From contig PKTK01000013.1 in NCBI GenBank assembly GCA_002869165.1, positions 1 through 50,123 of the forward strand: a DNA stretch of 50,123 nucleotides, given 5' to 3'. The position numbers were made by a program, and so were the translations under genes. This DNA is from Candidatus Parcubacteria bacterium (GTDB taxonomy: Bacteria; Patescibacteriota; Patescibacteriia; Patescibacteriales; UBA12075). Positions 49,061 through 50,123 of the stretch are shown piece after piece; position 1 is the first letter of the stretch; each line of letters starts with the position of its first letter. Under the pieces are notes generated by a model. It searched no databases. It was not told the origin of the DNA and worked only from the letters and a program-made list of their open reading frames with translations.

Positions 49061-50123
49061 ATGAAACTATCAACAAAAATTGCTTACAATACAATAATCC
49101 AATTCATTAGCAAATTCCTTTCAACTATAATAGGCCTAGTAATAATTGCTATTATCACCCGTTACTTAGGAAAATTTGGTTTTGGTGAATATACAGCTGC
49201 TATCACCTTCTTGTCTATTTTTGGTATCATTGCTGATCTGGGCCTTACCTTGGTTACCGTACAATTAATTAGTCAACCTGGAGCTGACAAAGACAAAATT
49301 CTCGGCAACCTTCTAGCGCTTAGACTAGTTTCGGCTGTACTACTACTTGGACTTGCTCCACTGGTTGCTCTTTTCTTTCCCTATTCTAGTACGGTAAAAA
49401 TGGCGATTTTTGTAGCATCATTTTCCTTTCTTTTTATTGCCCTGAATCAAATTATGGTTGGCCTTTTTCAAAAAGAGCTTCGCATGGACAAAGTTTCAAT
49501 TGCTGAAGTTGCCAATCGAATTATGTTACTTGTAGGTGTAATCATAATTGTCAAAACCAACACGGGATTAATTGGAATAATGTTTGCTACTGTCCTATCA
49601 AGTCTATTATCATTCTTCCTTCACTATATCTTTTCTCTTCCTTTTGCCAGGATCCGCTTGCGATTTGACTGGTCCTATTGGAAGGAGATCATGCATCTTT
49701 CCTGGCCACTAGCTCTAACAATTGCTCTTAATTTAATATATCTAAAAACTGACACTTTGCTTTTATCAGTGATTGAACGACCTAGCGAAATTGGTATTAT
49801 TGCTGAAGTAGGAATATATGGAGCTGCCTATAAAGTAATAGATGTACTGGTAACTATTCCCTTTATGTTCGCAGGTATTATTTTACCTCTATTGACCGCC
49901 AAATGGGCAGAAAACGATCAAGAAAATTTCAAGCAAATACTACAAAAATCTTTCAATGTCATGATTATCTTGGCTATCCCTATGATAGTTGGTACTCAGA
50001 TTTTTGCCGAAGATATTATGACATTGGTAGCTGGTCAAGAATTCTCTGCCTCTGGTCCTATTTTGAAATATCTGATTTTTGCTGCTGGCGCAATATTTTT
50101 TGGCAATATGTTTGCTCATGCTG
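49061..50123 (+). CDS. polysaccharide flippase (Wzx/MVF-like), truncated by the window end
   Basis: Open frame from ATG to the window end: MKLSTKIAYNTIIQFISKFLSTIIGLVIIAIITRYLGKFGFGEYTAAITFLSIFGIIADLGL... Confidence 0.85.
   Translation, partial: MKLSTKIAYNTIIQFISKFLSTIIGLVIIAIITRYLGKFGFGEYTAAITFLSIFGIIADLGLTLVTVQLISQPGADKDKILGNLLALRLVSAVLLLGLAPLVALFFPYSSTVKMAIFVASFSFLFIALNQIMVGLFQKELRMDKVSIAEVANRIMLLVGVIIIVKTNTGLIGIMFATVLSSLLSFFLHYIFSLPFARIRLRFDWSYWKEIMHLSWPLALTIALNLIYLKTDTLLLSVIERPSEIGIIAEVGIYGAAYKVIDVLVTIPFMFAGIILPLLTAKWAENDQENFKQILQKSFNVMIILAIPMIVGTQIFAEDIMTLVAGQEFSASGPILKYLIFAAGAIFFGNMFAHA

Overview
AT-rich bacterial chromosome segment. Gene content and organisation resemble a Candidate Phyla Radiation / Patescibacteria genome (inference; no database search possible). 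It starts inside a 23S rRNA gene on the minus strand with no adjacent 16S. Core genes follow on the minus strand: pilT, rnc, nusB, rpmF, queA, ftsZ, ftsA, dgkA-like, ybeY, ruvB; relA/spoT is on plus. TSP3-repeat and VirB2/TrbC-like membrane proteins, glycoside hydrolases and polysaccharide genes are also present. Main items for a second look: (1) three back-to-back non-coding transcription units (about 23.38-24.23 kb), each with a consensus-like promoter, a predicted closing helix and a related terminator, plus a fourth RNA of similar architecture at 6.6-6.9 kb; (2) an 18-codon ORF with its own promoter, strong RBS, terminator and adjacent 48-bp inverted repeat; (3) a GxxExxY (PD-(D/E)XK-like) ORF bracketed by near-perfect 38-bp terminal inverted repeats, with two MITE-like derivatives elsewhere; (4) two in-frame palindromic/dispersed-repeat insertions inside queA; (5) four reading frames interrupted by single in-frame stops, including a UGA at an expected Gly codon of ftsA, in a window where UGA is almost never a stop; (6) an accessory membrane operon with triplicated domains, and a 232-bp C-terminal module shared almost identically by two unrelated proteins; (7) an attenuator-like leader upstream of 23S. 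All calls are by eye from sequence.
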